Below are positions 55,801-64,000 of a DNA stretch of 64,000 nucleotides, one piece after another. The stretch covers positions 7,332,525 to 7,396,524 of the forward strand of contig NZ_CP012159.1 of NCBI RefSeq assembly GCF_001189295.1. Direction: 5' to 3'. The stretch comes from Chondromyces crocatus (lineage in GTDB: Bacteria; Myxococcota_A; Polyangia; Polyangiales; Polyangiaceae). The translations under genes were made by a program, and so were the position numbers. Numbering within the stretch: the stretch's first letter is position 1; each line of letters begins with the position of its first letter. The notes under the pieces are model-generated. The model was not told the DNA's origin. It searched no databases and saw nothing but the letters and a program-made list of their open reading frames with translations.

Positions 55801-58800
55801 CCTCGCTGACAACACTGCTGCCCACGCTGACGCGATGGCGTCAGTCACACGATCAGCGAAGCATCCTCGACACGTGGCGTTACCGGATCACCTGGAGGCC
55901 GCTGACGGCTCGTACCCAGCGCGATCTTTCAGGCCTCTGGCTGCTCGTCCGACCGGCAGGAGACGTCGACGAGGCCCTGCTCGACACAGTTCGCCAGAAG
56001 CTCGAATCGCATGGCGCCGTCATCACGCAGGTTCCGCTGGGGCAGGGCGAAATCACGCGCTTGCATGTGACCTCACGCCTGCAGGAGGTGCTCGAAGAAG
56101 GCGTCACGCCTCGGGGCGTCCTGTCGCTCCTCGCCCTCGACGAGGGGTTGCTCCCTGATCACCCTGCCCTGCCCCGTGGCCTCGCGCAGACGCTCTCCCT
56201 CGCTCAGGCGATGGGGGATGCTGCGCTCCGCGCTCCCCTCTGGTTGATGACCCGAGGCGCCGTGTCCACGGGACACGCAGATCCTCTCTCCCATCCACTT
56301 CAGGCATCCGTCTGGGGCTTCGGACGTGCCCTCGCGCTCGAGCATCCGGAGCAATGGGGTGGCCTGCTCGACCTGCCCGTTCTTCTCGATGACCGTGTAC
56401 TCGGCGGGATCCCCGCAGCGCTCGCCAGCGACGACGATCAGCTCGCGCTGCGGGCCTCGGGCCTGCTGGCCAGACGTCTGATCCGCGCTCCGCTGGGCGA
56501 CGCTCCGCGTCCCAGGGACTACGTACCGCGGGGGACGGTGCTGGTCACTGGCGGCATGGGAGCGATTGGTGGGCACGTGGCGCGGTGGCTCGCACGTTCC
56601 GGTGCGGAACACCTGGTCCTGACCAGCCGCCGCGGCCAGCTCGCCCCGGGGGCCTCAGCACTTGCCGACGAGCTGGTCGCGCAGGGGGTGCGCGTCTCCA
56701 TCGTCTCGTGCGACGTCGCCGATCGCCAGGCCTTGGCGGCGCTGCTCCAGGGTCTCGACGAAGAGGGGCCTCCCCTCCGTGCGGTCTTCCACGCGGCCGG
56801 CCTGGCGGAGGAGTCGCCGCTGGCCGAGACCAGCATCGACGATTTCGCAGCGGTGGTCGCGGGCAAGCTCGCAGGTGCACGACATCTCGACGAGCTTCTC
56901 GGAGACCGACCCCTCGACGCCTTCGTCCTGTTTTCGTCCATCGCCAGCACCTGGGGCAGCAGCCACCAGGGCGCCTATGCCGCAGCGAATGCTTTCCTCG
57001 ACGCGCTCGCCGAGCAGCGCGTTGCACGGGACTGCACCGCCACAGCCATCGCATGGGGAGCGTGGGCCGAGGGAGGCATGGTCGATGCAACGGGGGAAGA
57101 ACGGCTTCTTCGGCTCGGGATCAGCATGATGTCGCCCGAGACTGCGCTCGCCGCGTTGCAACAAGCGCTCGATCACGGTGAGACCACCTTGACCGTGGCC
57201 GCCGTCGACTGGGTGCGGTTCGCTCCCGTGTTCGCGTCTGCACGCCCCCGGCCCCTTCTGGACGCTCTTCCCGAGGCGACAAGCGCCCTGGAAGCCCTGT
57301 CGACGCCTGCTCCAGCGGCCACGCAGCTCGCCGGGCTCCGCGACCTCGCAGCCCACGAGCGGATGCGCCGCCTGCGCTCGCTCGTGCTGACGGAGACCGC
57401 CGTCGTCCTGGGCCACGCCGATCCATCGCGCGTCATGCCGCTCGCAGGCTTCACCGATCTCGGACTCGACTCCTTGATGGCGGTCGAACTCCGCCAGCGG
57501 CTCCAGGTCGCCACCGGCTTGAAGCTCCCTGCCACGTTGACTTTCGACCACCCTTCCCCCCACCGCCTCGCTGTCCACCTCGACGAAGCGCTCGACCCAG
57601 TCCCACGGTCACTCTCTGATGAGCGTGGGGCCTCACGCGGAGCGCAGCATCCAGAGGAGGCCATTGCCATCATCGGCATCGGGCTTCATCTCCCTGGCGG
57701 CGTCGACGACCTCGACGGCCTCTGGCGCCTCCTCCGGAATGGCACGGACGCGGTCGGTCCGGTCCCTCCCCACCGCGACTGGAACTTCGGTGCCCTCCAC
57801 GACCCGGACCCGGACGCCGCTGGCAAGAGTTACGTCGATGAAGCCGCCTTTCTCGACCGTATCGATCAGTTCGATCCGCTCTTCTTCGGCATCAGCCCAC
57901 GCGAGGCGAAGCACCTGGATCCACAGCATCGCTTGCTGCTCGAGACGGCGTGGGAAGCCCTCGAGAACGCCGGCGTCGTTCCTTCATCGCTCACGGACTC
58001 TGCCACGGGTGTCTTCGTGGGCGTCGGGCCAGGAGATTACTCCCTGCTCCAGAGCGCTACCGCGGGGTCGGAGGCCTATCTCATCACCGGCACGCACCCC
58101 TCCTTTGCTGCTGGCAGGTTGGCGTTCACGCTCGGCTTGCAAGGGCCGGCGCTCTCGCTGGACACCGCCTGCTCCTCCTCGCTCGTCGCTCTGCACCTCG
58201 CTTGCCAGGCTCTTCGGCGTGGGGAATGCGACCTCGCGCTCGCGGCCGGCGCGCAGGTCATGGCCGCAGCGGAGCCATTCATCGCTCTGTCCCATGCTCG
58301 CGCCCTCGCGCCCGATGGACGATCGAAGACCTTCTCCGCAAATGCCAACGGGTATGGCCGCGGCGAGGGGGTGGTGGTCCTCGCCCTCGCGCGTCTCTCG
58401 GACGCACTGGCCCACCGAAACCCCGTCCTCGCCATCGTGCGTGGGAGTGCCGTGAACCACGATGGTGCCTCCAGTGGCATCACGGCGCCGAACGGCACGT
58501 CGCAGCAGAAAGTGCTCCGCGCCGCGCTGCAGGACGCAGGGCTCGCACCGGACGAGGTCGACTTCGTCGAGTGCCACGGGACGGGCACATCCCTCGGGGA
58601 CCCCATCGAAGTGCAGGCGCTGGCGACCGTTTACGGGGAGGGACGCCCTAATGCCCATCCTTTGCTGCTCGGCGCGCTCAAGACCAACGTGGGGCATCTC
58701 GAGGCAGCGGCAGGACTCGCTGGAGTCGCCAAGGTCCTGGCAGCGCTCCAGCACGACGAAATGCCCGCGACGCTTCACACCACGCCCCGCAACCCTCACA

Positions 58801-61800
58801 TCGCGTGGGAGGCGCTCCCGGTCGACGTGGTCGATACCTTGCGGCCATGGCCCCGGCGGGAGGACGGCCGACCACGACGCGCCGCGGTATCGGCGTTCGG
58901 TCTGTCAGGCACCAACGCCCACGTCATTTTCGAGGAGGCTCCGCCCGCCGACGGAAACCTGGCCGCTGCTGCGTCCCTCCCCTCCTCGGATCCAGTCGCG
59001 GGGAATGCGTCTCCGGTCGCCGAGGAGGCATCGATACCGACCTCGCTTCCCGCCTGGCCCCTGCTGCTGTCAGGCAAGACCGAAGCGGCCCTGTACGCTC
59101 AGGCCGGGCGGCTCCGCGACCACCTCCAGGCCCATCCCCATCTTCCCCTCGGGGATGTCGCCTTCTCGCTCGCCACCACGCGCTCCCACTTCGACCACCG
59201 CGCTGCCCTTCTCCTTCACGACCGCGACACGGCCCTCCACGCCCTCGCCTCCCTTGCCCAGGGCAGCACGCCGCCGCAGGCCGTGCTCGGTCTGGCTTCC
59301 AGCGCCGGCAAGCTCGCTCTGCTCTTCACCGGACAGGGCAGCCAGCGCATCGCCATGGGCCGGCCCCTCTACCGCGCCTTTCCCCTCTTCCGCGACGCAT
59401 TCGACGCCGTCTGTCTTCACCTCGATCCTCTCCTCGACCGTCCCCTCCTCGATGTCCTGTTCGCCGACGAAGACGCTCCTCACGCTGCTCTCCTCGACCA
59501 GACCGCCTTCACCCAGCCCGCCCTCTTCGCGCTCGAAGTCGCCCTCTTCAGGCTCCTCGAAGCCTTCGGCCTCGCTCCGGACCTGCTCCTCGGTCACTCC
59601 ATCGGCGAGATCGTTGCCGCACACGTCGCCTCCGTCCTCTCCCTGAAGGACGCTTGCACCCTCGTCGCTGCGCGCGCTCGCCTCATGCAGGCATTGCCCC
59701 CGGGGGGGGCCATGCTCGCCCTCCACGCCTCCGAGCAGGAACTGCTGCCCCTCCTCGCCGGCCGCGAGCACCTCCTTGCCATCGCTGCCCTCAACGGGCC
59801 TTGTGCCTCCGTCCTCTCCGGTGACCCCCACGCCGTCGCCGACGTCGCCGCACACTTCCAGGCCCTCGGACGCAAGGTCACCCCCTTGCGCGTCAGCCAC
59901 GCCTTTCACTCCCCTCACCTCGACCCCATCCTCGACGCCTTCCGCACCGTCGCTGCCTCCCTCTCGTTCCACCCGCCGCGCATCCCCCTGCTCTCCAACC
60001 TCTCCGGCAACCTCGCCTCCAACCACGACCTCGCCTCCCCCGACTACTGGGTCCGACACGCTCGACACACCGTCCGCTTCCTCGATGCCGTCCGCACACT
60101 CGAAGCAGAAGGCGCCTCCACCTTTCTCGAACTCGGCCCTCACGGCGTGCTCTGCGCTATGGCCCAGGACGGCCTGTCCGAACACGCACGCGCTCGCTCC
60201 GCCTTCCTCCCCGTCCTTCGCAACGACCGTGACGACCGCCATGCCTTGCTCCTCGCACTCGCCGGCCTTCACGCTCGCGGACATCACCTCGACTGGTGCG
60301 CCGTCTTCGCTCCCTTCGCGGTGCGTGCCCTTCCCCTGCCAACGTATGCGTTTCAGCACCAGCGCTGCTGGCTCGAAGGCACAGACCGGGCCTCCCGTCC
60401 CCTGCTTGGAACGACCGACCACGAATCGACACTCGTCGGCGCTCGCCTCGACCTGCCCGATGGCGCGGGAATTCACCGGGTAGAGACCGGTCCTGGGATC
60501 CAGACTTACCTGGAGAGCCATGTGGTCTACGGCCGCATCGTCGTCCCGGGAGCCTTCTACGTGGCCGTGCTCCTCGCGATTGCCAGCACTCGCTGGCCAG
60601 ACCAGCCCGTCGAGCTGCGAGACGTCCAGTTCCAGAGAGCTCTGAGCTTCGAGCACCCCTCGGAACGAGCCACCTTGCATGTCCAGCTCACGCCCATCGA
60701 ACACGGGAGCTCGGCGCTCACGGCGACCCTCTCGACGCAGCACGAGGGGCTCTGGACCACGCATGCCATGGCCGTCATCGATCTGGCCGTTCCGGCCGAC
60801 CTGTCGCGGCGGACGCCGCTCGACCCTCCCGCCATCCAGCGGGAGTCGGAAGCACCGGCGCAGCTCGACGAAGCGCTGCGATCGGTACACATCGCGTGGG
60901 GGCCTCGCTGGTGGTGGCTACGTCAGGTCGACCCTTCCCGGCAGCGTCGCACCCTGGGTAGGTTCGAAGCCCCCGAGGGGGTTCCAGACGACGACGCGCC
61001 CCTTCCCGCAGGAATCGTCGACAATGCGTTCAGTCTGGTGCGATGGAGCGGTGCGCTCCGCACGGTGGACATGGTTGCGCCGGCGCTCCCCGTGGACGAT
61101 GTTCCTCGGTTGCCCTTCTCCATCGACCGTCTCGTCTGGTACGGCGTCCGAAGCGTCGCCAGCTGGGCCGAGCATGCGCTGCGGGAGGGCCAGTCGCTCG
61201 ATGCAGACAGCCTGATCGCAGACCTCGCGTTCTGGGATGCGAGCGGGATGCCGGTCGCGCACATCGAGGGGTTCACGACGCACCGGGCACCGGCAGACCG
61301 GTTTCTGCCGGAGCGCGAGAGCCGCGATCTGTATGTCGTGAGGTGGGAAAGCTTTCCTCCTTCACCTCCGACGCGCAGCTCCTGGGCGCTCGTCGGCGAA
61401 GAGGCGCCGCGACTGATGGCCACACTCGCCGAGGTCCTGGGCACGGGACGATGGTACGGCGACCTCCAGGCGCTCTCCGACGCCCTGCAGCGGGGCGAGC
61501 CTGCCCCCGACGTCCTGCTCGTTCCCTGCAGGAGTGGTCGAGACGATCTGCGCAGCGCGGCCCACAGGACAGCGCATCAGTCACTGACTCTGTTGCAAGC
61601 CTGGCTCACGGACGAGCGCCTCTCGGCGTCACGCCTCGCGCTGCTCACCTGTCGTGCCGTTGCAGCACGGCAAGGCGAGGACGTCCTCGATCTCGCGGCG
61701 GCGACGCTCTGGGGGTTTGCACGGTCGGTCCAGACGGAGAACCCGGAGTGTGCCCTCGCGCTCGTGGACCTCGAGGACCTGGAGGCCTCGGCGCACGTCC

Positions 61801-63245
61801 TTGGAGAGGCCCTGGCCGCTGGCGAACCTCAGCTTGCCGTGAGACGTGGCGAGCTGCTCGTCCCCCGCCTCGCACGCGCCGCAGCAACGACGGGAGCTCA
61901 GGGACGACCTCTCGATGCTCGGGGGACCGTCCTGATCACGGGAGGGACAGGGGCGCTCGGCGCGCTCGTCGCCAGACACCTCGTCGAAACCCACGGTATC
62001 CGGCGCCTCCTCCTCACCTCACGGAGCGGGCACGCGGCGCCAGATGCCAGAGCGCTCGAAGACGCACTCGACGCCGTCGGCGCTCACGTCACCATGGCCA
62101 CCTGCGATGTGACGGATCGCGACGCGCTGGAGCGGCTGATCGCGTCGATTCCGAGCGAGTACCCGCTGACCTGCATCGTCCACGCAGCCGGTGTGCTCGA
62201 CGACGGGACGCTCGACACACTCACGCCCGAGCAGCTCGATCGTGTTCTGCGTCCCAAGGTGGACGCAGCAGTCCACTTGCACGACCTGACCCGAGAGCAC
62301 GACCTCTCCGCGTTCATCCTGTTCTCGTCCCTGGCCGGTGTGCTCGGTGGGCCGGGCCAGGCCAACTATGCCTCGGCAAACGCCTTCCTCGATGCGCTCG
62401 CGCATCACAGGAACGCTCAGGGGCTCCCGGCCATCTCCATCGCCTGGGGGCCGTGGGACACGCGCGCAGGCATGGCGTCTCGCCTGGCGCGTGCCGATCG
62501 CAAGCGCCTCTCACGTCATGGCGTGACCCCCTTCAGGGTCGACGATGGGCTCGCGCTGCTCGACGCCGCCTTGCGCCGACCCGAAGCCAGCGTCGTCGCC
62601 GCACGTCTCCGTATTGAAGCGTGGACTGCGCAGGGTGACCCCCTGCATCCCCTGCTCCGAGGCCTCGCGCGCGCTCCCATGCTCCCCGTCATCCGAGCGC
62701 GCGCCGATGCACGCGCGTTGCTCGAGCAGCGCCTCGCCCCGCTCTCGAACGAAGACCGCGCTCGAACCCTGTTCGAGCTCGTTCGTGGGGAGGTGACCGC
62801 CGTGCTCGGGCTGTCGACATCGGAGGACCTCGCTCCCGACCGGCCACTCCAGGAGCTGGGACTCGACTCACTCACGGCGCTCGAACTGCGGAATCGCCTG
62901 AGCGCGGCCACGGGCCTGCGCCTGCCTGCCACCGTGCTCTTCGATCATCCTACCCCGGCGGCACTCGGGCGGCGGCTCTTCGCCGAGTTCCCCGTCGGCG
63001 ACACGGCTCCGAAGAGTCCTGCACTCGTGGAGCTGGACAGGCTCGAGACCACCCTGTCGGCCATGGCGCCGGATGATCCGGTCGGCGCGAGCGTCGCCTC
63101 CCGGCTGCGGGCTTTGCTCGCGCGCTGGGGTGGCTCACCACCCGCCCAGACCGACGCCCACACGAGCGATCTGCGGGCCGCGACGAACGAAGAACTCTTC
63201 GGGCTGATTGACCAGGAACTCGAAGGGATGGAGCTGGACCGGTGA
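52836..63245 (+). CDS. Type I polyketide synthase, modules 6 and 7
   Basis: About 3469 residues. ATG 52836 starts a docking coil ([20 protein letters not shown], then RERLRDIE) with GGAG about 8 nt upstream and an 11-nt overlap with the gene before. Domain order: KS-AT-KR-ACP, KS-AT-DH-KR-ACP, C-terminal docking ([14 protein letters not shown] and [13 protein letters not shown]). Both ATs are malonyl type. Module 6 carries an A-type KR and module 7 a DH unlike the others in the cluster. KS7 is also of a different sequence type ([20 protein letters not shown]), so the second half of this protein seems to come from another PKS lineage fused in. It probably adds a hydroxyl and then an unbranched alkene or a ring. 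Confidence 0.95.
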   Translation: MTNEDKLRSYLKRVTHELHQARERLRDIETRGLEPIAIVGMGCRYPGGVQTPEKLWELLVDGTDAISPFPTERGWDVDALYDPDPSARGKSYVREGGFLHDADRFDPAFFGISPREALAMDPQQRLLLETSWEAIERAGIDPVSLHGSQTGVFVGAIDQGYGPLLLQTPDKVEGYIGTGSTCSVASGRIAFTLGLEGPAISVDTACSASLVALHLACQSLRQGECSLALGGGVTFMATPAAFVEFSRQRGLALDGRCKAFSAQADGAAWAEGAGMLLLERLSDAKRHGHPVLAVIRGSAVNQDGKSQGLTAPNGPAQERVIRQALANAKLSPSDVDAVEAHGTGTALGDPIEAQALLATYGQERQAQQPLWLGSIKSNLGHTQAAAGVAGVIKMVLALHHQVLPRTLHAEVPSSHVDWSPGTIRLLTEAVPWLPSERPRRAGVSSFGISGTNAHLILEEPPLIEGASLTEGTSLAASQPPSTAPVAGDVSPVAENGSTPTSLPTWPLLLSGKTEAALYAQAGQLRDHLQAHPHLPLGDVAFSLATTRSHFDHRAALLLHDRDTALHALASLAQGSTPPQAVLGLASSAGKLALLFTGQGSQRIAMGRPLYRAFPPFRDAFDAVCRHLDPLLDRPLRDVLFADEDAPHAALLDQTAFTQPALFALEVALFRLLEAFGLAPDLLLGHSIGEIVAAHVASVLSLKDACTLVAARARLMQALPPGGAMLALHASEQELLPLLAGREHLLAIAALNGPSASVLSGDPHAVADVAAHFQALGRKVTPLRVSHAFHSPHLDPILDAFRTVAASLSFHPPRIPLLSNLSGNLASNHDLASPDYWVRHARHTVRFLDAVRTLEAEGASTFLELGPHGVLCAMAQDGLSEHARARSALLPVLRNDRDDRHALLLALAGLHARGHHLDWSAVFAPFHPRRVSLPTYPFQRDRYWLDAGRKSSADAMPSTAADVHFWKAIESGDLEAIATALHVQGEEQRTSLTTLLPTLTRWRQSHDQRSILDTWRYRITWRPLTARTQRDLSGLWLLVRPAGDVDEALLDTVRQKLESHGAVITQVPLGQGEITRLHVTSRLQEVLEEGVTPRGVLSLLALDEGLLPDHPALPRGLAQTLSLAQAMGDAALRAPLWLMTRGAVSTGHADPLSHPLQASVWGFGRALALEHPEQWGGLLDLPVLLDDRVLGGIPAALASDDDQLALRASGLLARRLIRAPLGDAPRPRDYVPRGTVLVTGGMGAIGGHVARWLARSGAEHLVLTSRRGQLAPGASALADELVAQGVRVSIVSCDVADRQALAALLQGLDEEGPPLRAVFHAAGLAEESPLAETSIDDFAAVVAGKLAGARHLDELLGDRPLDAFVLFSSIASTWGSSHQGAYAAANAFLDALAEQRVARDCTATAIAWGAWAEGGMVDATGEERLLRLGISMMSPETALAALQQALDHGETTLTVAAVDWVRFAPVFASARPRPLLDALPEATSALEALSTPAPAATQLAGLRDLAAHERMRRLRSLVLTETAVVLGHADPSRVMPLAGFTDLGLDSLMAVELRQRLQVATGLKLPATLTFDHPSPHRLAVHLDEALDPVPRSLSDERGASRGAQHPEEAIAIIGIGLHLPGGVDDLDGLWRLLRNGTDAVGPVPPHRDWNFGALHDPDPDAAGKSYVDEAAFLDRIDQFDPLFFGISPREAKHLDPQHRLLLETAWEALENAGVVPSSLTDSATGVFVGVGPGDYSLLQSATAGSEAYLITGTHPSFAAGRLAFTLGLQGPALSLDTACSSSLVALHLACQALRRGECDLALAAGAQVMAAAEPFIALSHARALAPDGRSKTFSANANGYGRGEGVVVLALARLSDALAHRNPVLAIVRGSAVNHDGASSGITAPNGTSQQKVLRAALQDAGLAPDEVDFVECHGTGTSLGDPIEVQALATVYGEGRPNAHPLLLGALKTNVGHLEAAAGLAGVAKVLAALQHDEMPATLHTTPRNPHIAWEALPVDVVDTLRPWPRREDGRPRRAAVSAFGLSGTNAHVIFEEAPPADGNLAAAASLPSSDPVAGNASPVAEEASIPTSLPAWPLLLSGKTEAALYAQAGRLRDHLQAHPHLPLGDVAFSLATTRSHFDHRAALLLHDRDTALHALASLAQGSTPPQAVLGLASSAGKLALLFTGQGSQRIAMGRPLYRAFPLFRDAFDAVCLHLDPLLDRPLLDVLFADEDAPHAALLDQTAFTQPALFALEVALFRLLEAFGLAPDLLLGHSIGEIVAAHVASVLSLKDACTLVAARARLMQALPPGGAMLALHASEQELLPLLAGREHLLAIAALNGPCASVLSGDPHAVADVAAHFQALGRKVTPLRVSHAFHSPHLDPILDAFRTVAASLSFHPPRIPLLSNLSGNLASNHDLASPDYWVRHARHTVRFLDAVRTLEAEGASTFLELGPHGVLCAMAQDGLSEHARARSAFLPVLRNDRDDRHALLLALAGLHARGHHLDWCAVFAPFAVRALPLPTYAFQHQRCWLEGTDRASRPLLGTTDHESTLVGARLDLPDGAGIHRVETGPGIQTYLESHVVYGRIVVPGAFYVAVLLAIASTRWPDQPVELRDVQFQRALSFEHPSERATLHVQLTPIEHGSSALTATLSTQHEGLWTTHAMAVIDLAVPADLSRRTPLDPPAIQRESEAPAQLDEALRSVHIAWGPRWWWLRQVDPSRQRRTLGRFEAPEGVPDDDAPLPAGIVDNAFSLVRWSGALRTVDMVAPALPVDDVPRLPFSIDRLVWYGVRSVASWAEHALREGQSLDADSLIADLAFWDASGMPVAHIEGFTTHRAPADRFLPERESRDLYVVRWESFPPSPPTRSSWALVGEEAPRLMATLAEVLGTGRWYGDLQALSDALQRGEPAPDVLLVPCRSGRDDLRSAAHRTAHQSLTLLQAWLTDERLSASRLALLTCRAVAARQGEDVLDLAAATLWGFARSVQTENPECALALVDLEDLEASAHVLGEALAAGEPQLAVRRGELLVPRLARAAATTGAQGRPLDARGTVLITGGTGALGALVARHLVETHGIRRLLLTSRSGHAAPDARALEDALDAVGAHVTMATCDVTDRDALERLIASIPSEYPLTCIVHAAGVLDDGTLDTLTPEQLDRVLRPKVDAAVHLHDLTREHDLSAFILFSSLAGVLGGPGQANYASANAFLDALAHHRNAQGLPAISIAWGPWDTRAGMASRLARADRKRLSRHGVTPFRVDDGLALLDAALRRPEASVVAARLRIEAWTAQGDPLHPLLRGLARAPMLPVIRARADARALLEQRLAPLSNEDRARTLFELVRGEVTAVLGLSTSEDLAPDRPLQELGLDSLTALELRNRLSAATGLRLPATVLFDHPTPAALGRRLFAEFPVGDTAPKSPALVELDRLETTLSAMAPDDPVGASVASRLRALLARWGGSPPAQTDAHTSDLRAATNEELFGLIDQELEGMELDR
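52937..57600 (+). other. PKS module 6: KS-AT-KR-ACP, malonyl, A-type ketoreductase
   Basis: KS Cys206 ([10 protein letters not shown]). AT: GHSIGE Ser686, HAFH 786-789, malonyl type. KR (about 55720-57290): [12 protein letters not shown] at about 1238, no LDD (reads GLAEESP), Trp1373 eight residues before Tyr1381 in [13 protein letters not shown]. That is the A1-type pattern giving the hydroxyl of opposite handedness to the B-type KRs. ACP Ser1546 in LGLDSL. The long KR N-terminal part ([20 protein letters not shown]) differs from all other modules here. Confidence 0.9.
54348..55671 (+). repeat. Malonyl AT block, copy 2 of 3 (module 6)
   Basis: Same-length copy of 49508-50831. The identity extends upstream into the KS end (49031-49398 matches 53853-54220). 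Confidence 0.85.
57654..62990 (+). other. PKS module 7: KS-AT-DH-KR-ACP, malonyl, divergent dehydratase
   Basis: KS Cys1779 ([10 protein letters not shown]). AT: GHSIGE Ser2255, HAFH 2355-2358, malonyl type. DH (about 60390-61350): H-x3-G-x4-P kept (His2562 to Pro2571, [10 protein letters not shown]) and an Asp at 2729 (IVDNAFSL), but the usual YGPxF segment reads WGPRWWW and overall similarity to the other DH domains is low. [16 protein letters not shown]-type. ACP Ser3345 in LGLDSL. Confidence 0.88.
59055..60318 (+). repeat. Malonyl AT block, copy 3 of 3 (module 7)
   Basis: Matches copy 1 most closely, including the linker before it (GTCGCCGAGGAGGCATCG at both sites), although KS7 itself is unrelated to KS5. 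Identity stops abruptly at about 60318, before the AT-DH junction. Confidence 0.85.
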
Positions 63246-64000
63246 GCGAAGAACAGAGACTCCGCGCTTACCTCGAACGGGCCACGTCGGCGCTGCGCCA
63301 GACGCGCGAACGGCTGCGCGAGGTCGAAGAGAGACAGCAGGAGCCGATCGCGATCGTCGCGATGAGCTGCCGCTACCCCGGTGGCGTGCAGACGCCCGAG
63401 GACCTCTGGCGGCTTCTCCGGGAGGGGACGGACGCCATCTCCGGCTTCCCCGAAGGCCGTGGCTGGAACGTCGACGCCCTCTACGACCCTGACCCGGACG
63501 TCGCCGGCAAAACTTATGTGCGCGAGGGGGGCTTCCTCCACGAGGCCGACCGGTTCGACGCAGCCTTCTTCGGGATCAGCCCACGAGAGGCGATCGCCAT
63601 CGATCCGCAGCAGCGGCTGCTCCTCGAGACGGCGTGGGAGGCCATCGAACGTGGAGGGATCGACCCCTCCACCCTGCAGGGCAGCCAGACCGGCGTCTTC
63701 GTTGGGGTCATGTACCAGGACTACGGCGCGCGCCTGTTGCAATCACCGGAAGCGCTCGAAGGCAACGTCGCCATCGGCAGCGGCGGGAGCGTCGCTTCGG
63801 GACGCATCGCCTACACGCTGGGACTGGAAGGACCGGCCGTGAGCGTGGACACGGCGTGCAGTTCGTCGCTCATCGCCCTGCACCTGGCCTGTCAGGCGTT
63901 GCGTCGTGGGGAGTGCACGCTCGCGCTGGCTGGCGGGGTGAGCGTGATGGCGACGCCGACGGTCTTCGTCGAGTTCAGCCGCCAGCGCGGGCTCGCGCCA
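63242..64000 (+). CDS. Type I polyketide synthase, start of module 8 (3' truncated by window edge)
   Basis: An open frame from GTG 63242, overlapping the previous stop by 4 nt (GTGA), to the end of the window; 253 codons are visible. The N-terminus is a docking coiled coil ([20 protein letters not shown], then [12 protein letters not shown]). A KS domain follows at about residue 35 ([20 protein letters not shown]), with catalytic Cys206 in [10 protein letters not shown]. The window ends inside this KS. The docking coil matches the C-terminal helices of the modules 6-7 protein, so this is the next assembly protein. No termination domain has been reached, so the pathway continues beyond the window. 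Confidence 0.93.
   Translation, partial: MSEEQRLRAYLERATSALRQTRERLREVEERQQEPIAIVAMSCRYPGGVQTPEDLWRLLREGTDAISGFPEGRGWNVDALYDPDPDVAGKTYVREGGFLHEADRFDAAFFGISPREAIAIDPQQRLLLETAWEAIERGGIDPSTLQGSQTGVFVGVMYQDYGARLLQSPEALEGNVAIGSGGSVASGRIAYTLGLEGPAVSVDTACSSSLIALHLACQALRRGECTLALAGGVSVMATPTVFVEFSRQRGLAP

Noticed and set aside
1-64000. tRNA, rRNA, insertion sequences, integrases or attachment sites
   Set aside because: None found: no transposase or integrase signature in any frame, and no tRNA-like cloverleaf noticed by eye. A covariance-model search was not possible.

Overview
The window looks like a chromosomal piece of a high-GC myxobacterium, probably of the Sorangium/Polyangium/Chondromyces type. 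The grounds are pervasive GC-rich codon use, a MYXO-CTERM surface protein, a beta-propeller lipoprotein, and a type I modular polyketide synthase (PKS) with the split loading arrangement (ACP-KS-AT-AT) known from myxobacterial pathways. Both edges cut genes: the left edge holds the tail of a membrane-anchored Ala/Pro-rich protein and the right edge cuts a fourth PKS gene.

Layout. 1-3.4 kb: envelope proteins. 3.4-6.1 kb: a BlaI-type repressor and an M56 (BlaR1-type) membrane metalloprotease in one operon behind a tandem dyad operator. 6.1-7.3 kb: a non-coding stretch dominated by 27 evenly spaced 22-bp CACGTG units, some inverted. 7.3-9.9 kb: a GNAT acetyltransferase and a MYXO-CTERM beta-helix protein. 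9.97-16.4 kb: a tightly overlapping three-gene operon (unknown protein resembling DUF6361, two-HKD phospholipase-D-like protein, SNF2-type helicase) that looks like a DNA-targeting defence module. 16.5-24.2 kb: a mixed region with a small LRR-like protein, a DUF4419 gene with a large internal deletion, a macro-domain protein, a lipoprotein methyltransferase plus alpha/beta hydrolase pair, an ATP-grasp protein, an orphan polymorphic toxin domain (type 44) with a probable 5' frameshift, and a luciferase-like flavin monooxygenase.

24.7-64 kb: the PKS. Three complete genes and the start of a fourth overlap by 4-11 nt, run in one direction, and carry matching docking helices, so gene order should be assembly order. 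Visible logic: loading ACP and loading AT of unknown specificity; modules 1 and 2 (methylmalonyl, DH-KR); module 3 (methylmalonyl, DH-ER-KR); module 4 (malonyl, KR with a damaged NADPH loop); module 5 (malonyl, KR); module 6 (malonyl, A-type KR); module 7 (malonyl, divergent DH plus KR); module 8 begins. The predicted chain on ACP7 is R-CH=C(Me)-CH=C(Me)-CH2-CH(Me)-C(=O or OH)-CH2-CH(OH)-CH2-CH(OH)-CH2-CH=CH-CO-, or a ring-closed form of it. I cannot name the product. The flavin monooxygenase is divergently transcribed from the PKS across a 0.5-kb control region with a clear palindrome and may be a tailoring enzyme.
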